From: a virus
Direction: 5' to 3' (one strand)
IMG/VR virus record: IMGVR_UViG_3300030108_001677
Span: 1-64,000 of that record
Length of the DNA stretch: 64,000 bases
The notes beneath the pieces are model-generated. The model did no database searches, was not told where the DNA came from, and saw only the letters and a list, made by a program, of their open reading frames with translations. The position numbers were made by a program, and so were the translations under genes. Shown here in pieces: positions 8,708-16,933 of this stretch (its first letter is position 1; each line of letters starts with the position of its first letter).

Positions 8708-9114
8708 GTGATTCACCACAAGAAACCAACATTTACTATGCCCGCATTAAGATGCTTCAAAAGCGTATCAATTCGTTAGAAGGTGAGAATGAGCGTATGG
8801 TAAAATGGATGGAGTTAATAGACAAAAGACTCGCTGGGCTTGAAGTCACTACCCACGAAGAACAAATAGAGCGTAAATTAAACACGGCTGTTTGTGATAA
8901 GGTGGGGAAAGACATTGAAGATGCCATAGATGAAGCATTTTCCAGTGATGATAGAATATCTCAAGCAATTGATGTCCATGCTATTATGGTTGAAGCCGCC
9001 AAAGCGGTTGAGGAATTGCATGATAAATTGACGGAAAAATATCCCACTATGTATTTCGGCCAAGATCAGTTAGTCCGAAGGATGAATAAATGGAGGCGAG
9101 ATAGTGTCCGATAA
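8704..9114 (+). CDS. Hypothetical coiled-coil protein
   Basis: 136 residues, almost entirely helical. Residues 10-50 carry heptad-like hydrophobics ('KMLQKRINSLEGENERMVKWM'), so a coiled coil and oligomerisation are likely. The C-terminus is basic ('RRMNKWRRDSVR'). Not recognised. It overlaps the next gene by 11 nt. Confidence 0.55.
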   Translation: MSDSPQETNIYYARIKMLQKRINSLEGENERMVKWMELIDKRLAGLEVTTHEEQIERKLNTAVCDKVGKDIEDAIDEAFSSDDRISQAIDVHAIMVEAAKAVEELHDKLTEKYPTMYFGQDQLVRRMNKWRRDSVR

Positions 9115-9418
9115 TCGTTACAATCAAGCCTTGCATGGTAAGATTGAAACATCTTTCAGTGCTGGTGAAGAAGTCCATGTCTTGACACAAGATGCCCACG
9201 ATAGCCGCATAATGAACATTAGAGTCTATCGTGTTGCACCAAACAGGACAGGCCATGTCGGTTACACAAAGAAGGGATTTTATCTTACAGAAGATGAAGC
9301 ACTGGAATTGCGTGACATGCTCAATAAATTACTAAGCGAGGAAAACATGTCCGAATTGTTTGATAAGACGGACAAAAAGATGAAGCCAGTATCTAACAAA
9401 TTGGAGGCCAAAGAATGA
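9104..9418 (+). CDS. Possible PC4-like ssDNA-binding protein
   Basis: 104 residues with a GTG start and GGAGG 7 nt upstream. Residues ~40-75 read 'NIRVYRVAP...GHVGYTKKGFYLTEDEALELRDML', close to the PC4 pattern (beta strand, turn, 'pTkKGIsLt.eew..L' then a helix). PC4-like folds bind single-stranded DNA and act in transcription or replication, and occur in phages. The C-terminal 30 residues are a charged tail. The assignment rests on this short pattern only and could be wrong. Confidence 0.4.
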   Translation: MSDNRYNQALHGKIETSFSAGEEVHVLTQDAHDSRIMNIRVYRVAPNRTGHVGYTKKGFYLTEDEALELRDMLNKLLSEENMSELFDKTDKKMKPVSNKLEAKE

Positions 9419-9882
9419 AAACAACAGCGTTCACTAAAGCATGGTTTGATGGTTATTATGACGACCTTTTAGATCTTGCTAATCATTTGATTGAGAGCGA
9501 AGGTTGGAGATTGGCCGACCCCGAAGATGAAACATGGTTGGTAGTTTGTGACACAGCACACAGTATTTGGTTGAAAGCGGTTGGCCGTGTTGGTCGTGCC
9601 CCGAAGCCTTTGTTGGTTGATTGCCTGTATATTTGTGCTAAACTATCGGGTAATCGTGTTGGTATCAAAGCCATCAAGCGTGCCACAAAGGATTTGTGGG
9701 GTAAAGGCATAGAGGTATTACCACTTGACCGTAGGCGAGATAACAGGCGTTGGGTATGGGCATACCGCTATGAGATATTACAGGAATACCCCGATGTAGC
9801 CGCATGGGATGATTTCGTTAGCGCATGGAAAGATAAGATAGTCGATCCTGCATATTTCGATGAGAGTGATAATAATGATTAG
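9415..9882 (+). CDS. Hypothetical protein, possible cyclin-like helical fold
   Basis: 155 residues, helical. The segment 'KPLLVDCLYICAKLSGNRVGIKAIKRAT' resembles one cyclin-like repeat of TFIIB/TFB ('..AaclYlAcrl.g.prtlkeIa..'). There is no zinc ribbon and only one such repeat, so a transcription-factor role is speculative. ATGA overlap with the previous gene. Confidence 0.45.
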   Translation: MKTTAFTKAWFDGYYDDLLDLANHLIESEGWRLADPEDETWLVVCDTAHSIWLKAVGRVGRAPKPLLVDCLYICAKLSGNRVGIKAIKRATKDLWGKGIEVLPLDRRRDNRRWVWAYRYEILQEYPDVAAWDDFVSAWKDKIVDPAYFDESDNND

Positions 9883-9928
9883 AGAATGGCTGGATTTACT
9901 GTTTCGACTCATAACATGGGATTGGTGA
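9875..9928 (+). CDS. Possible micro-ORF with hydrophobic segment
   Basis: A 17-codon frame overlapping the upstream stop by 8 nt and followed 4 nt later by the next gene. The peptide is aromatic and hydrophobic ('WLDLLFRLITWDW'). It fills exactly the only gap here and would keep the coupling chain unbroken, but this length can occur by chance. Confidence 0.2.
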   Translation: MIREWLDLLFRLITWDW

Positions 9929-9932
9929 TATA

Positions 9933-10220
9933 ATGCTGGGTATTGACGAAGATGGATTTGAAATAGGCGCACGATGGGTGAACAATCACACTGGTGATGT
10001 AGCACGAATGGTGGGGGCTAACACTGTATGTATTGGCAATCGTGGTGTTCGTGTCTTTCGCTTAGAGTATGAAGATGGTTCGTTATACAAAGAAAATGCT
10101 GTCAAGTATAAGTTTGATTTTATCAACAATTATGACGAGGAATCACTAAGAAAACACTTCACATATTTACCACCACTGGCCGAACATCTTGCCAGTATTT
10201 TACCGGATAGCGAGGAATGA
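9933..10220 (+). CDS. Hypothetical small beta-barrel-like protein
   Basis: 95 residues. The N-terminal ~65 residues alternate strands and turns ('GARWVNNHTGDVARMV', 'VFRLEYEDGSLY'), as in small SH3/KOW-like barrels. The C-terminus is helical and acidic. Family not recognised. GGTGATATA precedes the ATG. Confidence 0.5.
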   Translation: MLGIDEDGFEIGARWVNNHTGDVARMVGANTVCIGNRGVRVFRLEYEDGSLYKENAVKYKFDFINNYDEESLRKHFTYLPPLAEHLASILPDSEE

Positions 10221-10222
10221 GC

Positions 10223-11665
10223 ATGAGCGTTAATTTCCGCCACATCTCCGCTTGCTGTCGCCAAGCATACAATGGTGTTAGGCGACCTGCGGTTGTAGCG
10301 GAATCAGCGTTTGCTCTTTCGCCCCGTGATATACCACAACTGATAGACTTCTTTTACGAGGATAGTCGCATTGACAGGAAATTGACCGATGAGGATTTGC
10401 GTGAGATATTTTATCATCTCACCGACCTTTACCCCGAAGAATGTCAAGACGATCCCGACATCATTGATTTGATGTCGAACCTTGCGCCAAAGGATAAGGA
10501 AACGAGAATGACATTTGGTTTCGCATATCAAAGGATGCAAGACATACTTGATGAAACCGACAACCGCATTCGTGCGTTTGCTATGCGTGTGGTTCTCAAG
10601 CGTAGCGAACCTAAAGACGCTTACTGGTTTATCCTTCGTTTGACACGAACCGCCAACCCTTTCAAGAGGCGTGATATTATTCACGCACTGGCTAAACACC
10701 ACGATATACCGGCTGAAAGGTTGAAGCGGGAATCCATGTTCACTACGCTAAAGGAATTGTCATTTAGGGCTAATGAGGATAAACTGGTTGGGGTTCCAAC
10801 TATTGGCGAGCGCATGTTGTTGCCACTACCAAGAAGGCATACTGATATGGAAAAGCCATTCTCTAAGATGGCTATGGAGGTTATTCGTGGTGAACGACTG
10901 ACGCTACATACACACCCAACATTCTATTGTTTAACATACGATCCGCACGGTGAAGAAATAGAAACCGATGACATAGATACTACACAATTGACAGCGTGCT
11001 TACCAAACGGAATATACATCGTTGAACACACACCACAAGACGATTTCCCGTTGAAGGTCTGTGATGCTTTACATGTAGTGGACACTGAAATATTCGACAA
11101 AGACTACAATGCAAGAAGGGAATGGCTTGAGGAAACTGTTTCGGATTTATTACTCAAAGAAATAGAGCGTGTTGATAACATGAAGCAAGTAATAGGTGCC
11201 GCACCCAAGAATGGTGTTGTTTTCTTACACAATCTTGAGGCAAGCACTACCTTCACTACTTCGCCCAATGAAACTGTATTGTTCAGCACAAAACACAGGG
11301 GAGAGGTATTCCGTGTGTTAGGTGGTGTGTGGAGGCATGAGCCAGCCAAAGGTCTTGCATTGACTGGCTGGCGTATTGGTGCCCGTGATGGGATCGATGG
11401 CTACTATGAGGTCGGAACAATTACAGCCGAACCGGATGTGCAAAAGCGTCTATTCCGTTTGACTGAAAAATCCACAGCCGCCGAAGGCACACGGGTGGAT
11501 ATGAAAGGTGCTACCTTTGTTGAGGTCGAAGTCCATACAGCAGACTATGATGAGCGAGGAATACACCTTCAAGGTATTATCACCGATTTAGCACCAAGCA
11601 TGGGTATATCCGATGTTGTTGCGGTTGAGGATATTGAGTATTTGGTGGGTGATGTTGATGAATGA
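10223..11665 (+). CDS. ATP-dependent DNA ligase-like protein lacking the catalytic lysine
   Basis: 480 residues from ATG 10223, chosen over 10217 because GAGG is 7 nt away rather than 1. The layout follows archaeal ligases. There is a helical N-terminal domain ('RIRAFAMRVVLKR...RRDIIHALAKHH'). An adenylation-like domain starts at 219 'EVIRGERLTLH', where ligases have E.KyDGeR.qiH. It continues with 'LKVCDALHV' (motif IIIa, about 277-285), 'RREWLEE' (298-304) and 'NGVV' (330-333, motif IV EGvv). An OB-fold-like C-terminus follows ('VGTITAEP...LQGIITDLAPSMG'). The nucleophilic Lys and the following Asp are missing at motif I, and motif IV lacks its Lys, so canonical self-adenylation is unlikely. 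It sits directly before the replication genes. Confidence 0.6.
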   Translation: MSVNFRHISACCRQAYNGVRRPAVVAESAFALSPRDIPQLIDFFYEDSRIDRKLTDEDLREIFYHLTDLYPEECQDDPDIIDLMSNLAPKDKETRMTFGFAYQRMQDILDETDNRIRAFAMRVVLKRSEPKDAYWFILRLTRTANPFKRRDIIHALAKHHDIPAERLKRESMFTTLKELSFRANEDKLVGVPTIGERMLLPLPRRHTDMEKPFSKMAMEVIRGERLTLHTHPTFYCLTYDPHGEEIETDDIDTTQLTACLPNGIYIVEHTPQDDFPLKVCDALHVVDTEIFDKDYNARREWLEETVSDLLLKEIERVDNMKQVIGAAPKNGVVFLHNLEASTTFTTSPNETVLFSTKHRGEVFRVLGGVWRHEPAKGLALTGWRIGARDGIDGYYEVGTITAEPDVQKRLFRLTEKSTAAEGTRVDMKGATFVEVEVHTADYDERGIHLQGIITDLAPSMGISDVVAVEDIEYLVGDVDE

Positions 11666-12026
11666 AAATGACATCGCTTTGTTGTATTTGGCTACAAATG
11701 CGAGGTTTAGAATTGCCTCACGCTTGACCACAAGGAACCAAACCGGCTACCAAATAAGACCCGAATGCGACATCATGGGGAGAAAAACGATACCGGCTAA
11801 GGTGAGTAAATTGCTCAAGTCGCAAGGATTACCAGTCCAGCAACGCTATACTAAACCCGAACACTTAACGAGGCTTTTGCGTTTGGTAAAGCCGTTCAAA
11901 GACTTCACTAAAGATCCCGAAGGCTATGAAAGCGTAGTTAATTGGAAACTTTGGGATGAGAAACCTTTGAAAACTCATGCCGATGTGCTTGACATCTTAG
12001 GGAGGTTGGAAAATGAATCTGTTTGA
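11658..12026 (+). CDS. Hypothetical protein
   Basis: 122 residues from ATG 11658, with GGTGATGTTG directly upstream and 8 nt overlap with the ligase-like gene. Beta-rich N-terminus ('ARFRIASRL...GYQIRPECDI') followed by helices and a 'LTRLLRLVKPF' segment. This is loosely like a LAGLIDADG fold without its acidic catalytic motif, too weak to name. Basic overall, so nucleic-acid contact is possible. Confidence 0.5.
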   Translation: MNENDIALLYLATNARFRIASRLTTRNQTGYQIRPECDIMGRKTIPAKVSKLLKSQGLPVQQRYTKPEHLTRLLRLVKPFKDFTKDPEGYESVVNWKLWDEKPLKTHADVLDILGRLENESV

Positions 12027-12582
12027 AGATGAGTCATTGGGCACAAACGACTGGTTCTCCGTGTGCCCTAATTCTGTGGACATTATATTTGAAGAAAGAA
12101 AGCATGGCTTGTTTTACACTATGCGTCAATTCATGACAAACTGGGATAGGTTAGAGGTTGCCAACATGCTATTGAAAACACAATCAAGTGAGCGCATGAT
12201 ACTCGATACCATGAATTGCACAATCCCAAACAATCCAGTAATACAATTCGTGGCAAGGGAATTGACACTTCGTGTTGACCCCAAGATCTTATTCACTATA
12301 CTGGCACTTTCAAGCGATGGGCTGGGTCGTGGTAAAGTAATATTCCCCGACAAACAGAAGGCTGTGCCAAAGCACCTGCTGAAAGTGTTTGGGTTGCGGC
12401 CAACCGAAGGTGAGTGGTTTGAGCCAATTACTGGGAGAATAGAGAATGTTCGGGCTGTCGTTTCACTGTTGAAAGACAGCGATTACCAACACATCATCCA
12501 TGATAAACCAACGGTCTTAAATTTTCAAGATGAACAGGACACTGCAAGCCTGTTTGACGGGGATTGGGGGTCAAAACAATGA
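12013..12582 (+). CDS. Hypothetical protein upstream of clamp loader
   Basis: 189 residues, not recognised. GGAGG ends 7 nt upstream of ATG 12013. Mostly helical ('MRQFMTNWDRLEVANMLLK', 'VARELTLRVDPKILFTILAL'), with an extended acidic C-terminus ('FQDEQDTASLFDGDW'). That tail contains 'ASLFDGDW', which loosely resembles a PIP-type or interaction peptide. Position beside RFC suggests a replication accessory role, inferred from context only. Confidence 0.55.
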   Translation: MNLFEDESLGTNDWFSVCPNSVDIIFEERKHGLFYTMRQFMTNWDRLEVANMLLKTQSSERMILDTMNCTIPNNPVIQFVARELTLRVDPKILFTILALSSDGLGRGKVIFPDKQKAVPKHLLKVFGLRPTEGEWFEPITGRIENVRAVVSLLKDSDYQHIIHDKPTVLNFQDEQDTASLFDGDWGSKQ

Positions 12583-12591
12583 CACCGAATC

Positions 12592-12598
12592 TTTTATA
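12592..12598 (+). promoter_or_regulatory. Candidate TATA box upstream of the RFC gene
   Basis: TTTTATA lies 42 nt before the clamp-loader ATG, in the 57-nt gap after the preceding gene. Archaeal TATA boxes sit about 25 nt upstream of the start site, which would leave a ~15-20 nt leader. This is one of very few gaps in the + block, so a promoter driving the replication genes is plausible. Confidence 0.4.
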
Positions 12599-12639
12599 CC
12601 CAACCCCCTGTTGCCCTATACCCTGCGAGAGATGATACT

Positions 12640-13599
12640 ATGACACAGTTATGGATAACCCACAGACCCGACAAACTTTCCGACATGGTTGGGCTTGAGG
12701 AATTGAAACTTGATGTTCCTAACTGGGTTGTCTATGAACAAAACAAACACAACTTGCGTTGTGGTGGTGTTATCTTCTTTGGGTCAAGCGGCACTGGTAA
12801 ATCCAGTGGTGCAAGAGCCATAGGTATGGATCTATTGGGGGATTCATTCTCGCAGAATTTCCATCCATTCAATGCCTCCGATGATAGAGGAATACAATTC
12901 ATTCGCAATAGGTTGAAGCCTCTTGCTGAACAGCGAGCCGTTGGACATGACTTCAAGATTATATTCCTTGATGAAGCCGATGGATTGACTAACGATGCTC
13001 AAGATGCACTTAGAGAAATTATTGAGTCAACGGGCACACATGTCCTTTGGATATTGGCGTGTAACCGTATAGGTCGCATTATCCCAGCCTTGAGGTCAAG
13101 GCTACCTGCATACAATTTTACTCCCTTGAACGGTGATGATGCCGAAGGTTTCATCTTGCGTATCATAGAACAAGAGGACTTGCCCCAAGAATGGCTTGAC
13201 TCCGTTCCACAATTGGTGAAGAAATACAAAGGTGATATGCGTGCCTGTTTGAAACTTCTCCAAACTCTTAATCCAAAAGACGCTGATGCTTTGAGTCGAA
13301 GCGTGGAGAAAGATACAGACGGAATTAGAAGTCTTTACTCGGCTATGGCTGGTGCTGGTGAATTGATTGAATTATCAAGCGATTTAGTAATACAGCGAGG
13401 TTATTCCCGTGATGATATTATTGATGGTATGCACGATGCGATTATCCATCATTACAACGAAGGTGATGTGGGGCAAGCGGTTGCCCTCAAGCACCTTATG
13501 ATACTGGGTCAGTGGGCGGCAAGATCCTCCGACTGGCTATCGAGCGATGTCCTATTCCTCCAATCAATGGTGGGGGATTACAGACAAAGAGGTTTTTGA
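12640..13599 (+). CDS. rfcS: Replication factor C small subunit (clamp loader ATPase)
   Basis: 319 residues, the length of archaeal RFC small subunits. The N-terminus 'WITHRPDKLSDMVG' matches the family's RP..l.divG. Walker A is G48-SSGTGK54-S and Walker B 'IFLDEAD' has D111, E112. The sensor/arginine-finger segment is 'LRSRL' (152-155), where the usual SRC motif has Leu for Cys. RFC opens the PCNA ring and loads it at primer ends. No large subunit gene is seen, so it either forms a homomeric loader or borrows the host large subunit. PCNA and PolB follow in the same operon. Confidence 0.9.
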   Translation: MTQLWITHRPDKLSDMVGLEELKLDVPNWVVYEQNKHNLRCGGVIFFGSSGTGKSSGARAIGMDLLGDSFSQNFHPFNASDDRGIQFIRNRLKPLAEQRAVGHDFKIIFLDEADGLTNDAQDALREIIESTGTHVLWILACNRIGRIIPALRSRLPAYNFTPLNGDDAEGFILRIIEQEDLPQEWLDSVPQLVKKYKGDMRACLKLLQTLNPKDADALSRSVEKDTDGIRSLYSAMAGAGELIELSSDLVIQRGYSRDDIIDGMHDAIIHHYNEGDVGQAVALKHLMILGQWAARSSDWLSSDVLFLQSMVGDYRQRGF

Positions 13600-13600
13600 A

Positions 13601-14941
13601 ATGAGCGAAAATAGAGAAATAGGTAACGAATGTATTGAAGAAGCGAGCAAGATATTGGGTATCAGTGTTGAAGAAGCACAGGCATCCTTTGGTTCGTGGA
13701 TGAACGAAACTTTCCCCGATATGTGGGATATGGTCGGTAAAACGGTTGATGGTCTTGATGATGATGATTACAATGACTTTGCTGATATGTTCGTTTGTGC
13801 AAACCGCCCGACAGGCGGTGGCGGCGGTTCCGGTGAGGAATGGGTCGGTGCATTCATTGGTTTTGATAGAAGAATTGACTTGATGAAAAGAAAGCGTGAA
13901 ATGGCTATTGACATAGCCACTGCTGATTTATCGGGTGCTATCAATAACGGTTTCACTTACAATGGCAACAAGACCGGTATAGGTCGTGCCTTTACTGCTG
14001 ATGGTGTTTGGCGTGCTGAACACAGTGCGGGAACCTTCGTTTCCACTGTGGCATCCGACACAACACCGGACTGGGTTATCCCTCTCAATGAGAAACTATC
14101 TATCTGTATGCTCAAGCCGGACAATACTCCACAGCGTGCATCAGCACTAAAATCTGTATGGGCGTTTCATGGCAACTTCAAAGACAAATTCCTTGAAGAA
14201 GGTCCGATCACCATCGCTGTTGAAGGTGCATTTGAGGCCGCAAAGCATGATTGGAAACTGTGGGCACCTGTGACTATCAAAGGTAAATTCGATGAAGAAG
14301 GTTGGAAAGGTAGCGGTGCTACTCTCACTGTTTCATCACCAAATGCTGAATACGGCCTTGACTGGGTTCCCGAAGGTAAGAAGCGTGAAACCTGTGAAAA
14401 ATTATTCCAGCCCGACCAGTATCTTACTACCACTGGTGAATGCGCTGTGAATGTCAAGGATTTACTACAACACCACTTAGACAACCGAAGGGAGTCCTAT
14501 GTTGACCGTAATGGTGTTCAGCGATATGACGGTGCTTTGGTATGTGTTGTGGGCGGTGTCATGGACATCAACCATGAAGGCCGTGAAACCGAATGGGATC
14601 CAACAGGCCGTGACTATTACTTATCTATCAGCACACAGGTTCTAAGGCGAGAAAATCCAAACGCTCGCATCGGTATCAAAGTCGGTGGATTACTCAAGGA
14701 GAATCACAATGGGCTATCTGTGTTGAAAGGTGGAGAATGGATGCCATTCGCCAAAGGCTCAAGGATTTGGGTTGTTGGCCGCACTGATTCATACATGAAC
14801 CAAGACGGGGATGAGGTAGTCAGCATTCAAGCACAGGGTATCTATGCTATCCCTCACAAATCTATTCCAGCACGCAAGCCAAGCGAGGACAGCAACGATC
14901 TCGGCAACCTAAGTGGCTTCGGTGTCGGGGGTGATGAATAA
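13601..14941 (+). CDS. Probable ssDNA-binding (RPA-like) protein
   Basis: 446 residues from ATG 13601. The N-terminal ~70 residues are acidic and helical, then a flexible 'TGGGGGSGEEW' linker leads to a beta-rich core. That core (residues ~80-430) has repeated OB-like strands ('WAPVTIKGKFDEEG', 'GSRIWVVGRTDSYMNQDGDEVVSIQAQGI'). The tail ends in 'LGNLSGFGVGGDE', an SSB-like acidic end. It lies between the clamp loader and the RecA-like ATPase, where magrovirus-type genomes are expected to encode RPA. Assignment relies on context and OB-like patterns, so it is moderate. Confidence 0.5.
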   Translation: MSENREIGNECIEEASKILGISVEEAQASFGSWMNETFPDMWDMVGKTVDGLDDDDYNDFADMFVCANRPTGGGGGSGEEWVGAFIGFDRRIDLMKRKREMAIDIATADLSGAINNGFTYNGNKTGIGRAFTADGVWRAEHSAGTFVSTVASDTTPDWVIPLNEKLSICMLKPDNTPQRASALKSVWAFHGNFKDKFLEEGPITIAVEGAFEAAKHDWKLWAPVTIKGKFDEEGWKGSGATLTVSSPNAEYGLDWVPEGKKRETCEKLFQPDQYLTTTGECAVNVKDLLQHHLDNRRESYVDRNGVQRYDGALVCVVGGVMDINHEGRETEWDPTGRDYYLSISTQVLRRENPNARIGIKVGGLLKENHNGLSVLKGGEWMPFAKGSRIWVVGRTDSYMNQDGDEVVSIQAQGIYAIPHKSIPARKPSEDSNDLGNLSGFGVGGDE

Positions 14942-16137
14942 TGGGAACAGGATTTTTAGACGGATTCAAAGAAAAGAAGGGCAACTACGAACCACCAACC
15001 AAAGAGGCTGGTGGCAACAAGAAGGCTAAGGCGAAGCCAAAGGCTAAACCTGCGCCCAAGAAAGAAGAAGCGATGCCTATTGAGGCGTTGGTTGATGATG
15101 CACCACCAGTGCTTGAACACGAACCGGAAGAACCTGTTGAGGAACCTATGCCCCAGCCACCTGCAAAGGCTAAACCTTCACCGAAGGCCAAAGGCGACTC
15201 TCACCTTGAGCGTGTCAATTCTTCTATTGCTAACATGATTAGACAGGCGAGAAACAGCATTCCAATCCAAACCTATGTTATGTGTGGTATCGCTGGTATG
15301 CCTAAGACTGGTAAAACTGGTATGGTTCTTGACAGCCTCACAGAACAAGAAGTCCAAAACGGTGCTGAAATATGGCACATTGATTTTGATTTAGGCGGAG
15401 AAACCACAAAGGCGGCTCACCATCAAGATAAGATGGATAACCTTGTGGTGCTTAATCCGTGGGTTTTCAACTACGGACAAAGCCGTGTGCCTTACGATTT
15501 CCCAGCCACATTCCAACAGACTATTGACATACTAAAGACAGCACAGGCTCAAATGCAAGCACAGAATGAATACTACGCTGAACATGGTAAGATGCCCAAT
15601 CCGTATCTAAAGACAGTCGTGTTCGATGGTGCCGACCATTGGCTACATATCACTGAAACCTGTATGAAGGTGGATGATTTGGATTTGGGTGTTGATGGTA
15701 TTGCTGTATCAAGCAAGAAGGCTACTACACAGATCGGTCGCTTCAACTGGAACATCCGTGCTACACGATACCAAACCGCTATGGTTGCTCTCCGTGAGTT
15801 ATGTCGTGGTGGTGTTCACTGTTATGTCATTACACACATGAAGCCAGCATACGATTCATCGGGTAATGAATTGGCTGGACAGCATTCACCAAAGTGGCTC
15901 AAAGATACCGAAGGACATCTTCAACAGGTTATCCATACCGAGTTAGAAGAAGAAAGGAACGAGCAAGGTGAATTGACTGGTGTAGTGCGTGGCTACGCTG
16001 TTATTGTTGCCGACAGGACTTCACTGCAAGCCAGTGGTCGTGTCCTGTTGTTTGAGCGCAACCAAGACGGTGGTGTTTGGCACGGCTGGCAAGGACTCAA
16101 GACTGGCGATTTCAATGTTGTAAGGGGTGATGAATGA
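14941..16137 (+). CDS. RecA-like P-loop ATPase (Sak4/AAA_24 type recombinase or RadA-like)
   Basis: 398 residues. A Lys/Ala/Pro-rich N-terminal ~80-residue linker precedes a RecA-type core. Walker A is 'GMPKTGKTG' (119-127, K125), followed by 'EIWHIDFDLGGE', Walker B-like 'VVFDGAD' (D229, D232), and 'CYVITHMKP' near residue 300. Sak4/AAA_24 ATPases assist single-strand annealing and recombination in phages. The GMPxxGKT loop fits this group better than canonical RadA, and no N-terminal HhH domain is seen. Start overlaps the previous stop with GGGGGTGAT upstream. Confidence 0.7.
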   Translation: MGTGFLDGFKEKKGNYEPPTKEAGGNKKAKAKPKAKPAPKKEEAMPIEALVDDAPPVLEHEPEEPVEEPMPQPPAKAKPSPKAKGDSHLERVNSSIANMIRQARNSIPIQTYVMCGIAGMPKTGKTGMVLDSLTEQEVQNGAEIWHIDFDLGGETTKAAHHQDKMDNLVVLNPWVFNYGQSRVPYDFPATFQQTIDILKTAQAQMQAQNEYYAEHGKMPNPYLKTVVFDGADHWLHITETCMKVDDLDLGVDGIAVSSKKATTQIGRFNWNIRATRYQTAMVALRELCRGGVHCYVITHMKPAYDSSGNELAGQHSPKWLKDTEGHLQQVIHTELEEERNEQGELTGVVRGYAVIVADRTSLQASGRVLLFERNQDGGVWHGWQGLKTGDFNVVRGDE

Positions 16138-16931
16138 TGGTGGTTGCTGTAACTTTACATCAACACACAATCAAGCATTTTCTAAATGGTTTCAAGGGCA
16201 TGGATGATTTGGTTATCAGTATCACTGAAAACGGAATCCGTGCGGCTGGAACAATGGATAAAGCATACTTTGTTTCACGCTGGTTTTCATACCGTAATGA
16301 TGAGGAATGCCACACTGCTGGTGACATAGCACTGGGTCAATTGTCCACCTTTGCCGCACTTGTTGAAGAATGTGGTAATGGTGGTGAATTGGTTAAGATC
16401 TCCTTAGACGACAAAGGTGTGTTAAGGGTGGTTGGTAACAGTCAAGATTTCAAAATGCCGACAATCCAAAACGCAACATCACAGGCTGGTGTATCAGTAA
16501 TCCAAAAACAAATTTCTCTATCAGCCGACACAGAATACAAGACATTTGGTAATGAAAACATACCGTTTGACTTTAGTATGTCTTTTATGGCTTCGGACTT
16601 CTCCGCTTTACAAACGACCGGTAAAACAATACAGAATGGTGCATTGTTTTGCCTATCGGTTGAGAGCGACAATACACTTAATCTTGGTGTTCAGCGTGAT
16701 TCTATTCGCATGAACGCTAAACTTGAACCCGAACCTCCACACACTGTGTTAAACGACACAGTAATGTGGTTTGGAAAGTGGCTAATGGATGCTCTTAGGG
16801 CTATGCCTAAGACTGGGGTAATCCATTTGCACGGTGGCAATAATACACCTTTGCTTATGATACATGAGTTAGACAGTATCATGTCCACCACCGCTATCAT
16901 CGCACCCCGCCAAGAGGAAAGCGGGGAGTAA
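16134..16931 (+). CDS. pcn: PCNA-like sliding clamp
   Basis: 265 residues, typical clamp length (about 250). It shows the two-domain pattern of PCNA: 'LVISITENGIRAAGTMDKAYFVSRWF' in domain 1, 'SMSFMASDFSAL' and 'ALFCLSVESDNTLNLGV' in domain 2. The C-terminal 'TTAIIAPRQEE' is equivalent to the 'y.lAPr.e' end of archaeal PCNA. It forms a ring that tethers the polymerase. Start at 16134 (ATGATG; 16137 also possible) with GGGGTGAT upstream. It precedes PolB directly. Confidence 0.85.
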   Translation: MMVVAVTLHQHTIKHFLNGFKGMDDLVISITENGIRAAGTMDKAYFVSRWFSYRNDEECHTAGDIALGQLSTFAALVEECGNGGELVKISLDDKGVLRVVGNSQDFKMPTIQNATSQAGVSVIQKQISLSADTEYKTFGNENIPFDFSMSFMASDFSALQTTGKTIQNGALFCLSVESDNTLNLGVQRDSIRMNAKLEPEPPHTVLNDTVMWFGKWLMDALRAMPKTGVIHLHGGNNTPLLMIHELDSIMSTTAIIAPRQEESGE

Positions 16932-16933
16932 TT

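Noticed and set aside
11658-12026. LAGLIDADG homing endonuclease
   Set aside because: Only a loose strand/helix resemblance; the LAGLIDADG helix with its catalytic acid is absent.
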